Below are positions 45,944-56,765 of a stretch of 64,000 bases of DNA, one piece after another. Numbering within the stretch: position 1 is the stretch's first letter; the number at the start of each line of letters is the position of its first letter. Source of the stretch: Halomonas faecis (lineage in GTDB: Bacteria > Pseudomonadota > Gammaproteobacteria > Pseudomonadales > Halomonadaceae); contig NZ_JAACZO010000052.1 in assembly GCF_010993975.1 (NCBI RefSeq), forward strand, positions 186,001-250,000. The letters run 5' to 3'. Position numbers and translations under genes: made by a program. The notes under the pieces are model-generated. The model was not told the origin of the DNA and did no database searches. It worked only from the letters and a program-made list of their open reading frames with translations.

Positions 45944-47848
45944 ATGGACGTGGAACTACTGGAAATTCGCCAGCACATGGCGCAATTCCCTCCCTTCGAC
46001 AGCCTCTCCGACGAGCTGCTGGACGACGTGGCCGGGCATGTCGAAGTGGGCTATTTCAAGGCGGGAACGCCCATTCTCACCCTGGATCAGGAAGTCCACG
46101 ACCTCTGCTACATTCGCAGCGGGGCCGCGGAGGTCTACCGGCGCAACGGCGACCTCTACAACCGGCTGGGCGAAGGCGACATCTTCGGTCACTTCAGCCT
46201 GCTGCGGAACCATCGTGCGCGCTTTCCGGCCACGGCGCTGGAAGACACCCTGATTTATTTCATCCCCGAAGCGGTATTTCGCCGGCTGTGCGAGGCCGAC
46301 GAGCATTTCGCCGATTTCGTCGAACTCGGCCGACCGCGGCTCGAGGCGGCGGTGGAAGATCAGAAGAAGTCCAACGACATGATGATCACCCGGGTGCGCA
46401 AGCTGTTGACGCGCTATCCGGTGATGGTCGAGTCCACCACCACGGTGCAGGAGGCGGCCCGTCAGATCGGCGAAGCGCAGGCCTCGGCAGCACTGGTGCT
46501 GGATGCTGCCGGTCAACGGCCTCGCTACAGCTTCACCGACAGCCAGGAGCGGGTCTGGGAGATGTGCGGCATCCTCACCGACAGTGACTTCCGCACCCGA
46601 GTGGTGGCCGAGGGTCTGCCGCCCGACACGCCGGTGGGCCGGCTGGTGGGCAAGCCGCCGATCACCATCCAGTCCGACGAATCGGTTCACGAAGCGATGC
46701 TCACCATGCTGCGCAACAACATCCATCACCTGCCGGTGCTGTATCGGCGGCGGCCGGTGGGTATCGTGCACCTTTCCGACATCATCCGCTACGAGACCCA
46801 TTCGAGCCTCTATCTGGTCAGCAACATCTTCAATCAGTCGAGCGCGGCCGGGCTCGCCAAGCTGGCGCCCGACGTGCGGGCCGCCTTCGTGCGCATGGTG
46901 GAGGAGGGCGCCAACTCGTTGATGGTCGGCAGTGCGCTGTCGACCATCGGGCGCAGTTTCACGCGACGCCTGCTGGAATTGGCCGAGCAGGAGTTGGGAC
47001 CGCCGCCGGTGCCTTACTGTTTCATGGCCAATGGCTCCATGGCGCGCAACGAGCAGTCCATCGTCACCGATCAGGATAATGCTCTGGTGCTTTCCGATGA
47101 TTTTGACCCCGAGCGCCACGACGCCTACTTTCTGGCGTTGGCGCAGCGGGTCAGCGACGGTTTGCACGCCTGTGGCTATACCTACTGCAAGGGCGAGGTG
47201 ATGGCCACTAACGCCAAGTGGCGTCAGCCGCTGTCGGTGTGGCGGAACTACTTCCGTGACTGGATCGACGATCCGACGCCCGAGCGGCTACTGCACAGCT
47301 CGATCTTCTTCGACCTGGACAGCGTCTACGGCGAGGAAGACTACGTCGAGCAACTGCAGGACCTGGTGGCCGGCAAGGCGGCCAAGAGTCCGCTGTTCCT
47401 GGCGGCCATGGCGCGCAATGCCCTGAACCGCACGCCGCCGCTGGGGTTCTTCCGGACCTTCGTGATGGAAAAGGATGGCAAGCACAATAACTCGATCAAC
47501 CTCAAGCGGCGCGGCACGGCGCCATTGATCGACCTGATCCGGGTGCATGCCCTGGCCTGTGGCTCGCGTGCCCAGAACAGCTTCGATCGTCTCGACGACA
47601 TCGCCAACACTCAGTTGCTGGCACCGGGCGTCGGCGACAAGTTGCGCTACGCCCTGGAGCTGATCGCCATGTCGCGGATTCGCCATCAGGTCATCGACAT
47701 TCAGCAGAATCGTGAGCCGGACAACAACATCGAGCCCGAGAACGTCGCCGACACCGAACGCCACAACCTCAAGGACGCCTTCCAGGTGCTGAGCAACGCT
47801 CAGAAGTTCCTCAAGTATCGTTACCCGATGCCCTCTCGTTCGCGTTGA
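45944..47848 (+). CDS. cNMP-binding/CBS/DUF294 nucleotidyltransferase-like protein
   Basis: The 634-residue cytosolic protein has four parts. These are a cyclic-nucleotide-binding-type jellyroll at about 20-140 (LGEGDIFGHFSLLRNH), a CBS pair at about 155-290 (DSDFRTRVV, HHLPVLYRRRPVGIVHLSD), and a DUF294 GlnD-like nucleotidyltransferase core with NGSMARNEQSIVTDQDNALV at about 365. A DUF294 C-terminal helical domain ends the protein. Enzyme activity of such proteins is not established to my knowledge. It precedes the exonuclease gene by 10 bases, a pairing seen in other gammaproteobacteria, so the two probably act together. Confidence 0.88.
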   Translation: MDVELLEIRQHMAQFPPFDSLSDELLDDVAGHVEVGYFKAGTPILTLDQEVHDLCYIRSGAAEVYRRNGDLYNRLGEGDIFGHFSLLRNHRARFPATALEDTLIYFIPEAVFRRLCEADEHFADFVELGRPRLEAAVEDQKKSNDMMITRVRKLLTRYPVMVESTTTVQEAARQIGEAQASAALVLDAAGQRPRYSFTDSQERVWEMCGILTDSDFRTRVVAEGLPPDTPVGRLVGKPPITIQSDESVHEAMLTMLRNNIHHLPVLYRRRPVGIVHLSDIIRYETHSSLYLVSNIFNQSSAAGLAKLAPDVRAAFVRMVEEGANSLMVGSALSTIGRSFTRRLLELAEQELGPPPVPYCFMANGSMARNEQSIVTDQDNALVLSDDFDPERHDAYFLALAQRVSDGLHACGYTYCKGEVMATNAKWRQPLSVWRNYFRDWIDDPTPERLLHSSIFFDLDSVYGEEDYVEQLQDLVAGKAAKSPLFLAAMARNALNRTPPLGFFRTFVMEKDGKHNNSINLKRRGTAPLIDLIRVHALACGSRAQNSFDRLDDIANTQLLAPGVGDKLRYALELIAMSRIRHQVIDIQQNREPDNNIEPENVADTERHNLKDAFQVLSNAQKFLKYRYPMPSRSR

Positions 47849-47858
47849 CAGGTGCCTC

Positions 47859-48584
47859 ATGCCGAACCTGCGCCGCCCGTCCCCAGCTGACGCGCCCGGC
47901 TGGCCGGAGTATCTGGCACAGCGCGCCGCCGGCTCGCGCTCGCCGCTGCTGGCGCGCTATTTCGCCGCGGGCGTGCCACCTGCCGATACGGCCATCGGTG
48001 AGGTGGAAATGGTGGCCCTCGATATGGAAACCACGGGGCTCGATGCACGCCGTCACGCCATCGTCAGCATCGGTGTGGTGCCCTTCAACTTGTCGCGCGT
48101 GCGCCTGGCCGAGCGTCGTTACTGGGTGGTACGTCCCCCGCGGCCGCTTTCCAGCCAATCGGTCACTTTCCACCACATCACCCATTCGGAAGTGGCCGAG
48201 GCACCGGACCTGGAGCGTATCCTGCCCGACCTTCTCGATTCGATGGCCGGACGGTTGGCGGTGGTGCACTTTCGCCATATCGAGCGCCCTTTTCTCGACG
48301 GCGCCGTGAAGGCCCGCCTGGGGGAGGGGCTGCGCTTTCCGGTGATCGACACCATGTCGCTGGAGGCGCGTCGCCATCGCTTGTCGCCCTGGGCGCGCTT
48401 TCGCCGCTGGATGCGCCGTCCGCCGGTGTCGATTCGGCTGCATGACAGTCGGCTGCGTTACGGTTTGCCGGCTTACCAGGGGCACCATGCCCTGATCGAT
48501 GCGCTGGCCACTGCGGAACTGCTCCAGGCACAGATCGCCACCCATTATCGCCGTGAGACGCCCATCGGCGAGCTGTGGAGTTGA
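47859..48584 (+). CDS. DnaQ-fold 3'-5' exonuclease
   Basis: The 241-residue protein has a DEDDh-type exonuclease core. ExoI is ALDMETTGLDARRHAI at about 52, ExoII is the region VVHFRHIERPFLDG at about 133, and ExoIII is HHALIDALATAELL at about 208. In ExoII the usual aspartate position holds glutamate (IER), which as far as I recall is common in this subfamily. An N-terminal 45-residue extension precedes the core. It could process DNA or RNA ends; coupling to the DUF294 gene suggests a nucleotide-signalling or RNA-processing partnership. Confidence 0.85.
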   Translation: MPNLRRPSPADAPGWPEYLAQRAAGSRSPLLARYFAAGVPPADTAIGEVEMVALDMETTGLDARRHAIVSIGVVPFNLSRVRLAERRYWVVRPPRPLSSQSVTFHHITHSEVAEAPDLERILPDLLDSMAGRLAVVHFRHIERPFLDGAVKARLGEGLRFPVIDTMSLEARRHRLSPWARFRRWMRRPPVSIRLHDSRLRYGLPAYQGHHALIDALATAELLQAQIATHYRRETPIGELWS

Positions 48585-48652
48585 CGTGCTGTCTCGCCCC
48601 AAACGGTCGAGGCAGGCATACTGGCTGCCAGGGGCAAATGACGGGGGTGTGC

Positions 48653-49969
48653 ATGGCTGCGAACGATCAGGGTCGCCAGAGTCAGGGGCTCGATCATGCA
48701 ACGCTGTGGCAACTGCTGGAGCGGGCACCGGTGCCTTTGCTGCTCACCCAGGGAGACGACAAGCGGGTCGTGCTGTTAAACCGCCAGTTTCGGCAGCGCA
48801 TCGGCTATCGCGCCGACGAGATTCCCGATGCCGATCACTGGTGGCCGCTCGCCTACCCGGAGGACGAGGAGCGCGAACGCCTGGCCGCGCTGTGGCGTCA
48901 ACGCCTGGAGCAGGCTGCCCGGGGGTCGGGCGAGGTCGAGCCGCTGGAGGCACCCATTCGCTGCAAGGATGGCGAGACCCGGATCTTCCTGGTACATGCC
49001 GTCTGCCACGGCGAGCTGATCCTGAGCCTGTTCGTCGAACTGACCGCACTGCGCCAGGCGCAGTCGCAGCTGGCCGAAAGCCACCGAACCTATCGTGCGC
49101 TCTTCGAGCGCAGCGCCGACGGCATCCTGCTGCTGGATGGCGAACGCTTCATCGACTGCAATGCCGCCGCCGCTGAGCTGCTGGGCTATCCCGACAGGCA
49201 TCAGCTGCTGCAGCGACATCCCGCCGAGATTTCGCCACCTCGTCAGCCCGATGGTCGCGCTTCCTGGGAGCTGGCCGTCGAGTGGATCCGCCAGGTTCGC
49301 GAAACCGGGACGTGTCGCTTCGAATGGGTTCACCTGACCCACAGCGGCAAGCCGACCTGGCTGGAAGTGCAACTGACGATGATTCCCATCGGCGGGCGTG
49401 AGGTCGTGCATACCGTTTGGCGCGACATCAACGAGCGCATCCAGGCGCGCCAGGAGCTGGAGTATCGTGCCAGCCACGACGCCCTGACCGGGCTCTACAA
49501 TCGCGATCGCCTGCAGAAGCTGCTGCGCGAGGCCGATGCCCTGCATCGTCGTCATGGCACCCGTTACGCCTTGATCCTTCTCGATATCGACCATTTCAAG
49601 TCGGTCAACGATCGCTTCGGGCATGCCGTGGGCGATAGCGTATTGCACGACCTGGGGGAGCGAGTCCGCGAGCAGCTCCGCGAGACGGACCGTCTGGGCC
49701 GCTGGGGAGGCGAGGAGTTCTTGATTCTGGCTCCCGAGACGACGCAGCAAGGGGCGCTGGAGCTGGCCGAGCGGATCCGGCAGCACATCGAGCACGACGA
49801 ATTTCCCGAGGCCGGCCGCGTGACCGCCAGTTTCGGCGTGGCGGCGAGCGAGCCCGAGCTGTCGCTGGATACGTTGATGGTACGCGCCGACCGAGCCATG
49901 TATGCCGCCAAATGCCAGGGGCGCAACCGTGTCAGTGCCCAGCACGGGTCGTCGGCATCTGCCTCCTGA
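48653..49969 (+). CDS. Diguanylate cyclase with two PAS domains
   Basis: The 438-residue soluble protein would make cyclic di-GMP. A PAS domain at about 15-130 is followed by a second PAS at about 140-265 and a GGDEF domain to the end. The active site reads RWGGEEFLIL near residue 352, and the inhibitory RxxD (RETD) lies five residues before it, so product inhibition is expected. The ATG at 48653 follows GGGGG; an in-frame ATG at 48638 is also possible. There are no membrane helices. It is convergent with the next c-di-GMP gene. Confidence 0.9.
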   Translation: MAANDQGRQSQGLDHATLWQLLERAPVPLLLTQGDDKRVVLLNRQFRQRIGYRADEIPDADHWWPLAYPEDEERERLAALWRQRLEQAARGSGEVEPLEAPIRCKDGETRIFLVHAVCHGELILSLFVELTALRQAQSQLAESHRTYRALFERSADGILLLDGERFIDCNAAAAELLGYPDRHQLLQRHPAEISPPRQPDGRASWELAVEWIRQVRETGTCRFEWVHLTHSGKPTWLEVQLTMIPIGGREVVHTVWRDINERIQARQELEYRASHDALTGLYNRDRLQKLLREADALHRRHGTRYALILLDIDHFKSVNDRFGHAVGDSVLHDLGERVREQLRETDRLGRWGGEEFLILAPETTQQGALELAERIRQHIEHDEFPEAGRVTASFGVAASEPELSLDTLMVRADRAMYAAKCQGRNRVSAQHGSSASAS

Positions 49970-50063
49970 GTTCGAACCGGCTTGGCATCATTGCGGGTGA
50001 GGGCAGATTCGCGCGATGCGCCCGTCGGGTGCAAGACGCGTCAAGCAGGCAGGGCTGCCCGTC

Positions 50064-51443
50064 TCAACGGATGGAAGCATTCTGCGTCAGCCAGCATGTG
50101 GCAAAGGTGTTGGCATCCACGGGGCGGCCGAAATGGAAGCCCTGTACGCCGCTACATCCCAGGGCCCGCAATGCAGCGGCTTGTTCGGCGCTTTCCACCC
50201 CCTCGGCCACCGTCTGCATGCCCAGCGTGTGGGCCATGGCGATGATGGTGGCCACGATGGCATGGTCGTGGCTGCTCTTGAGCATGTCGTGCACGAAGGA
50301 CATGTCGATCTTCAGGGTATCGGCGGCAAACCGTTTCAGATAGGTGAGCGACGAGTAGCCGGTGCCGAAGTCGTCGATCGCCATGCCGATGCCGGCCCCG
50401 CAGAGGGTGCGGGTGATGCCCACCGCGCGTTCCGGGTCTCGTATCAGGCCGCTTTCGGTGAGTTCGAGCCCCAGCAGGCCCGGGCGCATACGGGTCGCCA
50501 GTTGCTGCACGTGGCTGGCGAGTTGGGAGTCGTCCATCTGCTGGGCCGAGACGTTCACGCATAGCCTGCCCGGAAAGGGCGTTCCTTGCTGGTCCCAGCG
50601 TTGGAGCTGATGGCAGGCAGACTCCAGCACCCAGTCTCCCAGGATGCTGGCCAGCCCCTGGCTCTCCGCCAGGGGGACGAACTCTGCGGGGCTTACCCAG
50701 CCCAGCAGTTCGTCGTGCCAGCGGCAGAGTGCTTCAGCGCCGATAAGCTCGCCGCTCTCCAGGCTGAACTGGGGCTGGAAGTGCAGCGTCAGGCGCTCGT
50801 GATGCAGGGCTTCGATGAAGCGCGATTGCAGACGCTCTCTCTCGCGCATGGCCTCGGCCATGGCACTGCTGAAAAAGCGCGTGCGACTCCCGCCGCGCTT
50901 GGCATGGTTGAGCGCGATGCTGGCGTGCTGGAACAGCGCAGCGGCATCGTCGGCGTCCTTTGGAAAGCGCGCCACGCCGGCACTGAGCGAAAGGCTAAAG
51001 TGCCCCTCGTCCAGGGATATGGGCGGCTCCAGGCTTTGCCGGTAGCGGGCCACGGCGTCCTCGAGGTGGATTCGGCTGGTGGACTCGCACAGCACGGCGA
51101 ACTCGTCACCGCCCAGCCGGGCGATGAATTCGTCGTCGGCGACGACGTCGGTGAAACGCCCGGCGACTGCGGCCAGCAAGCGGTCACCGCACTCATGGCC
51201 CTGGCTCTCGTTGATCTGCCGAAAGCGGTGCAGGTCGAGATACAGCAGACCGAGCGAGCCTCCGGCTCGGTCTGCCTGATGGCAGGCGTCGTCAAGGCGC
51301 TCCATGAAGTGGCGGCGGTTGGCCAGACCGGTGACGCTGTCCCAATACGCGAGTTGTTCGGCGAGCCGTTCTAGGTGCTGGGGCAGGCCGGCCTTGCCTA
51401 ACCCATCGGCGAGCTGGCGAAAGGCGTCTTCGGGGGCCTTCAT
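50064..51443 (-). CDS. GGDEF-EAL cyclic di-GMP protein
   Basis: The 459-residue protein has a GGDEF domain at about 36-190 with intact ARLGGDEFAVL, and an EAL domain at about 200-450 with AEALCRWH, the metal-site residues in NVSAQQ and ELTES, and AIDDFGTGYSSL. Both activities could be present; the EAL residues look complete. No sensor domain or membrane helix is visible, so the input is unclear. The 94-base gap to the convergent cyclase gene holds no other gene. Confidence 0.88.
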   Translation of the reverse strand: MKAPEDAFRQLADGLGKAGLPQHLERLAEQLAYWDSVTGLANRRHFMERLDDACHQADRAGGSLGLLYLDLHRFRQINESQGHECGDRLLAAVAGRFTDVVADDEFIARLGGDEFAVLCESTSRIHLEDAVARYRQSLEPPISLDEGHFSLSLSAGVARFPKDADDAAALFQHASIALNHAKRGGSRTRFFSSAMAEAMRERERLQSRFIEALHHERLTLHFQPQFSLESGELIGAEALCRWHDELLGWVSPAEFVPLAESQGLASILGDWVLESACHQLQRWDQQGTPFPGRLCVNVSAQQMDDSQLASHVQQLATRMRPGLLGLELTESGLIRDPERAVGITRTLCGAGIGMAIDDFGTGYSSLTYLKRFAADTLKIDMSFVHDMLKSSHDHAIVATIIAMAHTLGMQTVAEGVESAEQAAALRALGCSGVQGFHFGRPVDANTFATCWLTQNASIR

Positions 51444-51592
51444 CGGCGCTGGGGGGCTCCTTTCCGTTCGGGCGGCGGTGTCGTGGAACTATGCCCGAAG
51501 CGGCATCACCCTGCCAGTGCGGCTGCCGAGAGTCGTAGCAGAATGGGTAGAACGCCTGCCGATGGGCATCATGCCGAAGAATGAGGAAGGCG

Positions 51593-51625
51593 AAAAAAAG
51601 CCAGGCGGCCTCATGGCCGCCTGGC
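51593..51625 (-). terminator. Intrinsic terminator of the usp-bccT operon
   Basis: Read on the minus strand, GCCAGGCGGCC and its partner (51600-51610 with 51615-51625) form an 11-pair stem around a four-base loop, followed by seven T. It lies 25 bases after the BCCT stop. Confidence 0.9.
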
Positions 51626-51649
51626 GTGGATCGCCGTGGATGGCGGGCG

Positions 51650-53314
51650 TCAGGCGCGCGGTTCGCTCATCAGCCCCTTGACGATGGCGTAGCAGCCCAC
51701 TAGCAACACCAGCGTGAAGGGCAGGCCGGTGGTCAATGCTGCCGTCTGCAATGCGGCTAGGCCGCCGCCGAGCAACAGCGCGATGGCCAGCGCTCCCTCG
51801 ATCAGCGCCCAGAAGATACGCTGCGGTTTGGGGGCATCGACCTTGCCGCCGGCGGTGATGGAGTCGATCACCAGTGAGCCGGAGTCCGACGAGGTGATGA
51901 AGAATACGATCACCAGCACGATGCCGACGAAGGAAGTGATGGCCGTCAACGGCAGGTACTCGAGCATGGTGAAGAGTTGCAACTCCAGAGCTGCGTCCTG
52001 CACCTCGGTGATGCCGGAGCTGACCACTTGGTCGATGGCAGTGGTGCCGAAGGCGGTCATCCACACCACTGAGGCCAGAGTCGGTACTACCAGTACGGCG
52101 GTCAGGAATTCACGGACGGTGCGGCCGCGGCTGACCCGGGCGATGAACATGCCCACGAAGGGCGACCAGGCGATCCACCAGGCCCAGTAGAAGGCCGTCC
52201 AGCCCTGGCTGAAGTTGGCGTCCTCGCGCCCGAAGGGATTGGAGAGTGCCGGCAGGTGCGTCACGTAGCCGATCAAGTTCTCGATCACGCCAGTGGCTAT
52301 CATCAGCGTGGGGCCGACGAAGATGACGAACAGCAGCAGTAGCAGGGCGAGTGCCATATTGAGCTGCGACAGCCGCTGTACGCCCTTGTCGACACCCAGC
52401 ATGATCGAGCCCAGCGCTACCAGGGTGATGCCCAGGATCAGCAGCACCAAGGTGGTGTCGCCAGATGGGATTCCGAACAGGTATTCGAGGCCCCCGGCGG
52501 CCTGGGTGGCTCCGATGCCCAGGGATGTGGTCAGGCCGAACAGGGTGGCGAAGACGGCCAGGATGTCGATGACGTGCCCCGGCCAGCCCCAGACGCGCTC
52601 CCCCAGGATGGGGTAGAAGATCGAGCGCATGGTCAGCGGCAGACCCTTGTTGAAGGCGAAAATCGCCAGCGACAGGCCAACGATGGCGTAGGCACCCCAG
52701 GGATGCAGGCCCCAGTGGAAGATGGTGGCGGCCATGCTCAAGCTAATGGCGCCGGCCTGGTCACCTTCGGCACCCCCCAGAGGGGCCCAGTCAGTGCGCA
52801 GGCCATCCTCGCCCATGCTGATACCGCCCATGGCAGTGCCGTAGTGCCCCAGCGGCTCCGAGACGCCGTAGAACATCAGGCCGATGCCCATGCCGGCGGC
52901 GAACAGCATGGCGAACCAGCCGGCGTAGCCGAAGTCAGGCGTTGCGTTGGCACCACCGATGCGCACCCTGCCCATGGGCGTGAAGATCAGCACCAGTGCC
53001 AGGATCACGAAGACGTTGGCACCAAGCAGGAAAAACCAGCCCATGTTGGTGGTGAGGAAGCTGAACATGCTGTTGAAGATGGGCTCCATCTGATCCTGCA
53101 TGGCCAGCGTCAAGATCACGAAGAACAGGATCACCAGCGAGGAGAAGGTGAATACCTTGCCGTGCAGGTCGAGATTGATGCCCATGGGACTGGCGGTGAT
53201 GTTGTCCTGACCGATCACGTAGTCGGTATCGATCAGGTTGGCCGGTCCCTCCGGAGCTGGGATGCCTTCCGAAGGCTGCTCTTGAGGCCCTTCGTCTTGG
53301 GGATTCTTTTCCAT
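51650..53314 (-). CDS. BCCT-family betaine/choline/carnitine transporter
   Basis: This secondary carrier imports trimethylammonium osmolytes such as glycine betaine with Na+ or H+. The 554 residues have about 12 helices, the glycine-rich stretch GMGIGLMFYGVSEP at about 140, and the BCCT signature GWTAFYWAWWIAWSP at about 370. The N-terminal 45-residue tail is acidic and the C-terminal tail is short, unlike the long regulatory tail of osmosensing BetP. An AGGGAG ribosome site precedes the ATG. It follows a universal stress protein gene by 64 bases. Substrate specificity cannot be fixed. Confidence 0.92.
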   Translation of the reverse strand: MEKNPQDEGPQEQPSEGIPAPEGPANLIDTDYVIGQDNITASPMGINLDLHGKVFTFSSLVILFFVILTLAMQDQMEPIFNSMFSFLTTNMGWFFLLGANVFVILALVLIFTPMGRVRIGGANATPDFGYAGWFAMLFAAGMGIGLMFYGVSEPLGHYGTAMGGISMGEDGLRTDWAPLGGAEGDQAGAISLSMAATIFHWGLHPWGAYAIVGLSLAIFAFNKGLPLTMRSIFYPILGERVWGWPGHVIDILAVFATLFGLTTSLGIGATQAAGGLEYLFGIPSGDTTLVLLILGITLVALGSIMLGVDKGVQRLSQLNMALALLLLLFVIFVGPTLMIATGVIENLIGYVTHLPALSNPFGREDANFSQGWTAFYWAWWIAWSPFVGMFIARVSRGRTVREFLTAVLVVPTLASVVWMTAFGTTAIDQVVSSGITEVQDAALELQLFTMLEYLPLTAITSFVGIVLVIVFFITSSDSGSLVIDSITAGGKVDAPKPQRIFWALIEGALAIALLLGGGLAALQTAALTTGLPFTLVLLVGCYAIVKGLMSEPRA

Positions 53315-53378
53315 GGAACGTTCTCCCTTCAGTTCGTCAGGATGCCGTGTTCAGGGGCTTTCGCACTTAGCCGGCGAT

Positions 53379-53804
53379 TCACTGTTTCGCCGGTCGAACC
53401 AGAAATACCGACACGTCGGTGTGGGTTGCGACCTTGCCGCCGTGCGAGGGCATCAGCACGTCGAGGTGCTTGGGCGGATGGGTCGGCATGACCACCAAAT
53501 CAGCGCCGACGTCGTCGATGGCGTCGATCAACAGGTCGTCGAGATCGGCGACCGGGTCGGGGCTGGTGATGGTGCGCGTGCTCACCGGCTGGCCGTGCAC
53601 CTTGGCGCGTTCGTCGGCGAAGGCATCCAGCTTCTGCTGGTACTCTTCCGGTGTGCGGGCCACGCTGCCGGGCTGAGTCGCCGTGACGCCGACATAGCAG
53701 ATTTCCGCGTCGTAATGGCGAGCCAGATCGGCCACGGTGGCCAGGGATGGCTCGAGCACGTCGAGATGTGCCAGATCGATTGGCACCATGATCTTGCGGT
53801 ACAT
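53379..53804 (-). CDS. Universal stress protein (UspA family)
   Basis: The 141-residue single-domain protein has the Usp fold, starting YRKIMVPIDLAHLD. The usual ATP-binding loop (G-2x-G-9x-G-S/T) is replaced by PTHPPKHLDVLMPSHGG, so ATP binding may be lost or altered. The ATG at 53804 follows AAGGAG. Being upstream of the BCCT gene on the same strand, it may modulate that carrier. From general knowledge, the Usp TeaD regulates the ectoine transporter TeaABC of Halomonas elongata, which is only an analogy. Confidence 0.88.
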   Translation of the reverse strand: MYRKIMVPIDLAHLDVLEPSLATVADLARHYDAEICYVGVTATQPGSVARTPEEYQQKLDAFADERAKVHGQPVSTRTITSPDPVADLDDLLIDAIDDVGADLVVMPTHPPKHLDVLMPSHGGKVATHTDVSVFLVRPAKQ

Positions 53805-54007
53805 GTCTGCGTCTCCTTGCATACTGAGAAACGAGAGACGGCCCGAAGCGGGCCGGCCCCTTCATCTTAGTCTGGCGAGCTCGTCGATCCACGCCAGTGG
53901 TGGCGTCAACGCTTTCCCGCCTTGGAAGGCGCTGTAACGCGATGATACAGGAATCGCACCGTTACGCCGACAGCGTAGGCCGACTTTTCTCCTTTTACCA
54001 CCGGTGG

Positions 54008-55264
54008 TTAGCGTGTGAACCGCTGAGGGTGGCAAGCCTCCAGCCAGTTGGGCGACTTGCCCGCCAGGCTTTCCGCAACCAGCCGACCGGTAGTCGGCGC
54101 CAGGGTCAGTCCCAGGTGGCCGTGGCCGAAGGCGTAGGTGACGCCCGGGAGGCGGGCGGGTCCGATCACCGGCAGCGAATCCGGCAACGACGGTCTCAGT
54201 CCCAGCCACTCGTGGCTGGCTGGGCCGAGAGGTCCAAGGAGCGCCTCGCCGTGACGGCGCAGATAGGCCAGGCGGCGCGGGTTGGCCGGATCGCGGGGGT
54301 GGCCGAGTTCGACGGTGCCGGCGATGCGCAGCCGCCCGGCCAGTGGGGTCATGTAAAAGGCGTTTTCCGCGGGGTTGCAAGGCCGTGACAACGGTGGCGC
54401 CACATCGGGAAATTCCAGGTGATAGCCGCGTTCGACCTCGAGAGGAATGTGGTCGCCGGCGCAGCGGGCCAGCGTGGCCGACCAGGCGCCAGCCGCGACG
54501 ATGGCGTGTTCGGCCTGCCAGCTGCCCAAGTCGCTGTCGATGCACACTCGCCCTGCGGCGCGGGCCAGGCCGGTGACCCGTGCCGTGTGGAAATCGACGC
54601 CGCGCTCCGCCAGCCGCTGGGCCAGGCGTGTGGCCAGGGCCTGAGGGTCGGCGAGATGGCCGGCGGCCAGAAAATGCACGCCGCCCTGGGCCACGCCTGC
54701 CAGGGCGGGCTCCAGCTCCGCGACCTCTCCGGCGTTCAGGTAGCGTTGCGGAATCCCCAAGCGTTCGCGGGCGGTGTAGGCGGCGCGCTCGGCTCGCCAG
54801 TGGCGGCGCTGACGAAAGAACGTCAGGGCGCCGCGTTGATGCAGTGCGGTGGCTTCCGTGTCGGCGCCCAGAGTGGCGTGCAATGCCTGCCAGTCGTCCA
54901 TGGCGGAAGCCAGCAACTGATACAGGGTCTGGGTTGCGGCAGCCGCGCGTGACGGAGTGGCCGCGGCGAGAAAGCGCCACAGCCAGGGGGCGAGACGCGG
55001 CAGATGGCGACAGCGCAGATGGAAGGGCGAGGAGGGCGACAGCAGCAGCGCCGGTAGCTGGGCGAGCAGGCCGGGGTGAGCCAGCGGCTCCACGGCATAA
55101 CTGGCGAGCGTGGCGGCATTGCCCGAGGAGGCTTCGCCCCCCGGCGGTCCAGGATCCAGCACGGTGACATCGTACCCTCGTTCGAGCAGCGCCCAGGCGG
55201 TGGATAGGCCGACGATACCCGCGCCGATGACGACGGTCTCGGCTGCGCTGGGCCGGTTCGACAT
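54008..55264 (-). CDS. FAD-dependent oxidoreductase, DadA-like
   Basis: The 418-residue flavoprotein has the dinucleotide-binding VVIGAGIVGLSTAWALLERG at the N terminus (residues about 10-29), GGEASSGNAATL in the flavin region, and the C-terminal DAO segment FGHGHLGLTLAPTTGRLVAE. It resembles D-amino-acid dehydrogenases and amine oxidases and would feed electrons to the quinone pool or oxygen. It is divergent from a polyamine-type importer by 217 bases, which makes an amine or amino-acid substrate likely. The ATG at 55264 fits the family. Confidence 0.85.
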   Translation of the reverse strand: MSNRPSAAETVVIGAGIVGLSTAWALLERGYDVTVLDPGPPGGEASSGNAATLASYAVEPLAHPGLLAQLPALLLSPSSPFHLRCRHLPRLAPWLWRFLAAATPSRAAAATQTLYQLLASAMDDWQALHATLGADTEATALHQRGALTFFRQRRHWRAERAAYTARERLGIPQRYLNAGEVAELEPALAGVAQGGVHFLAAGHLADPQALATRLAQRLAERGVDFHTARVTGLARAAGRVCIDSDLGSWQAEHAIVAAGAWSATLARCAGDHIPLEVERGYHLEFPDVAPPLSRPCNPAENAFYMTPLAGRLRIAGTVELGHPRDPANPRRLAYLRRHGEALLGPLGPASHEWLGLRPSLPDSLPVIGPARLPGVTYAFGHGHLGLTLAPTTGRLVAESLAGKSPNWLEACHPQRFTR

Positions 55265-55481
55265 GGTGTTCTCCCGATCGTGGAAACGAGGGGCCACTTA
55301 GCCGACTTTACGAGCGGTTGTGGACTCGTCATTCAACGCTAGTTCGACCCTGCAGGGATTGCGAGGCACTGGCCAACCAGACTACTGTCGATTTCGTTGA
55401 ATTAGAACAAGACAAAGCGGCCTGAGCGCATTGCGCAGGGGAACGACGCTCGCAGCGCCTGGCCGTCAACAGGAATCCTGC

Positions 55482-56624
<1,143 letters not shown>

Positions 56625-56765
56625 CGAAACCTGGCGCAGGGGATACGAGTGCAGCCGGCGACGCTCGAGTGCGGCGCCGGCCACCGACGCGGCCCGGACG
56701 GGCTGCAACGCCGATGGGCGATACCACCGCAAACGACTGCAGTAACAACAACAATGGAGAATTCC

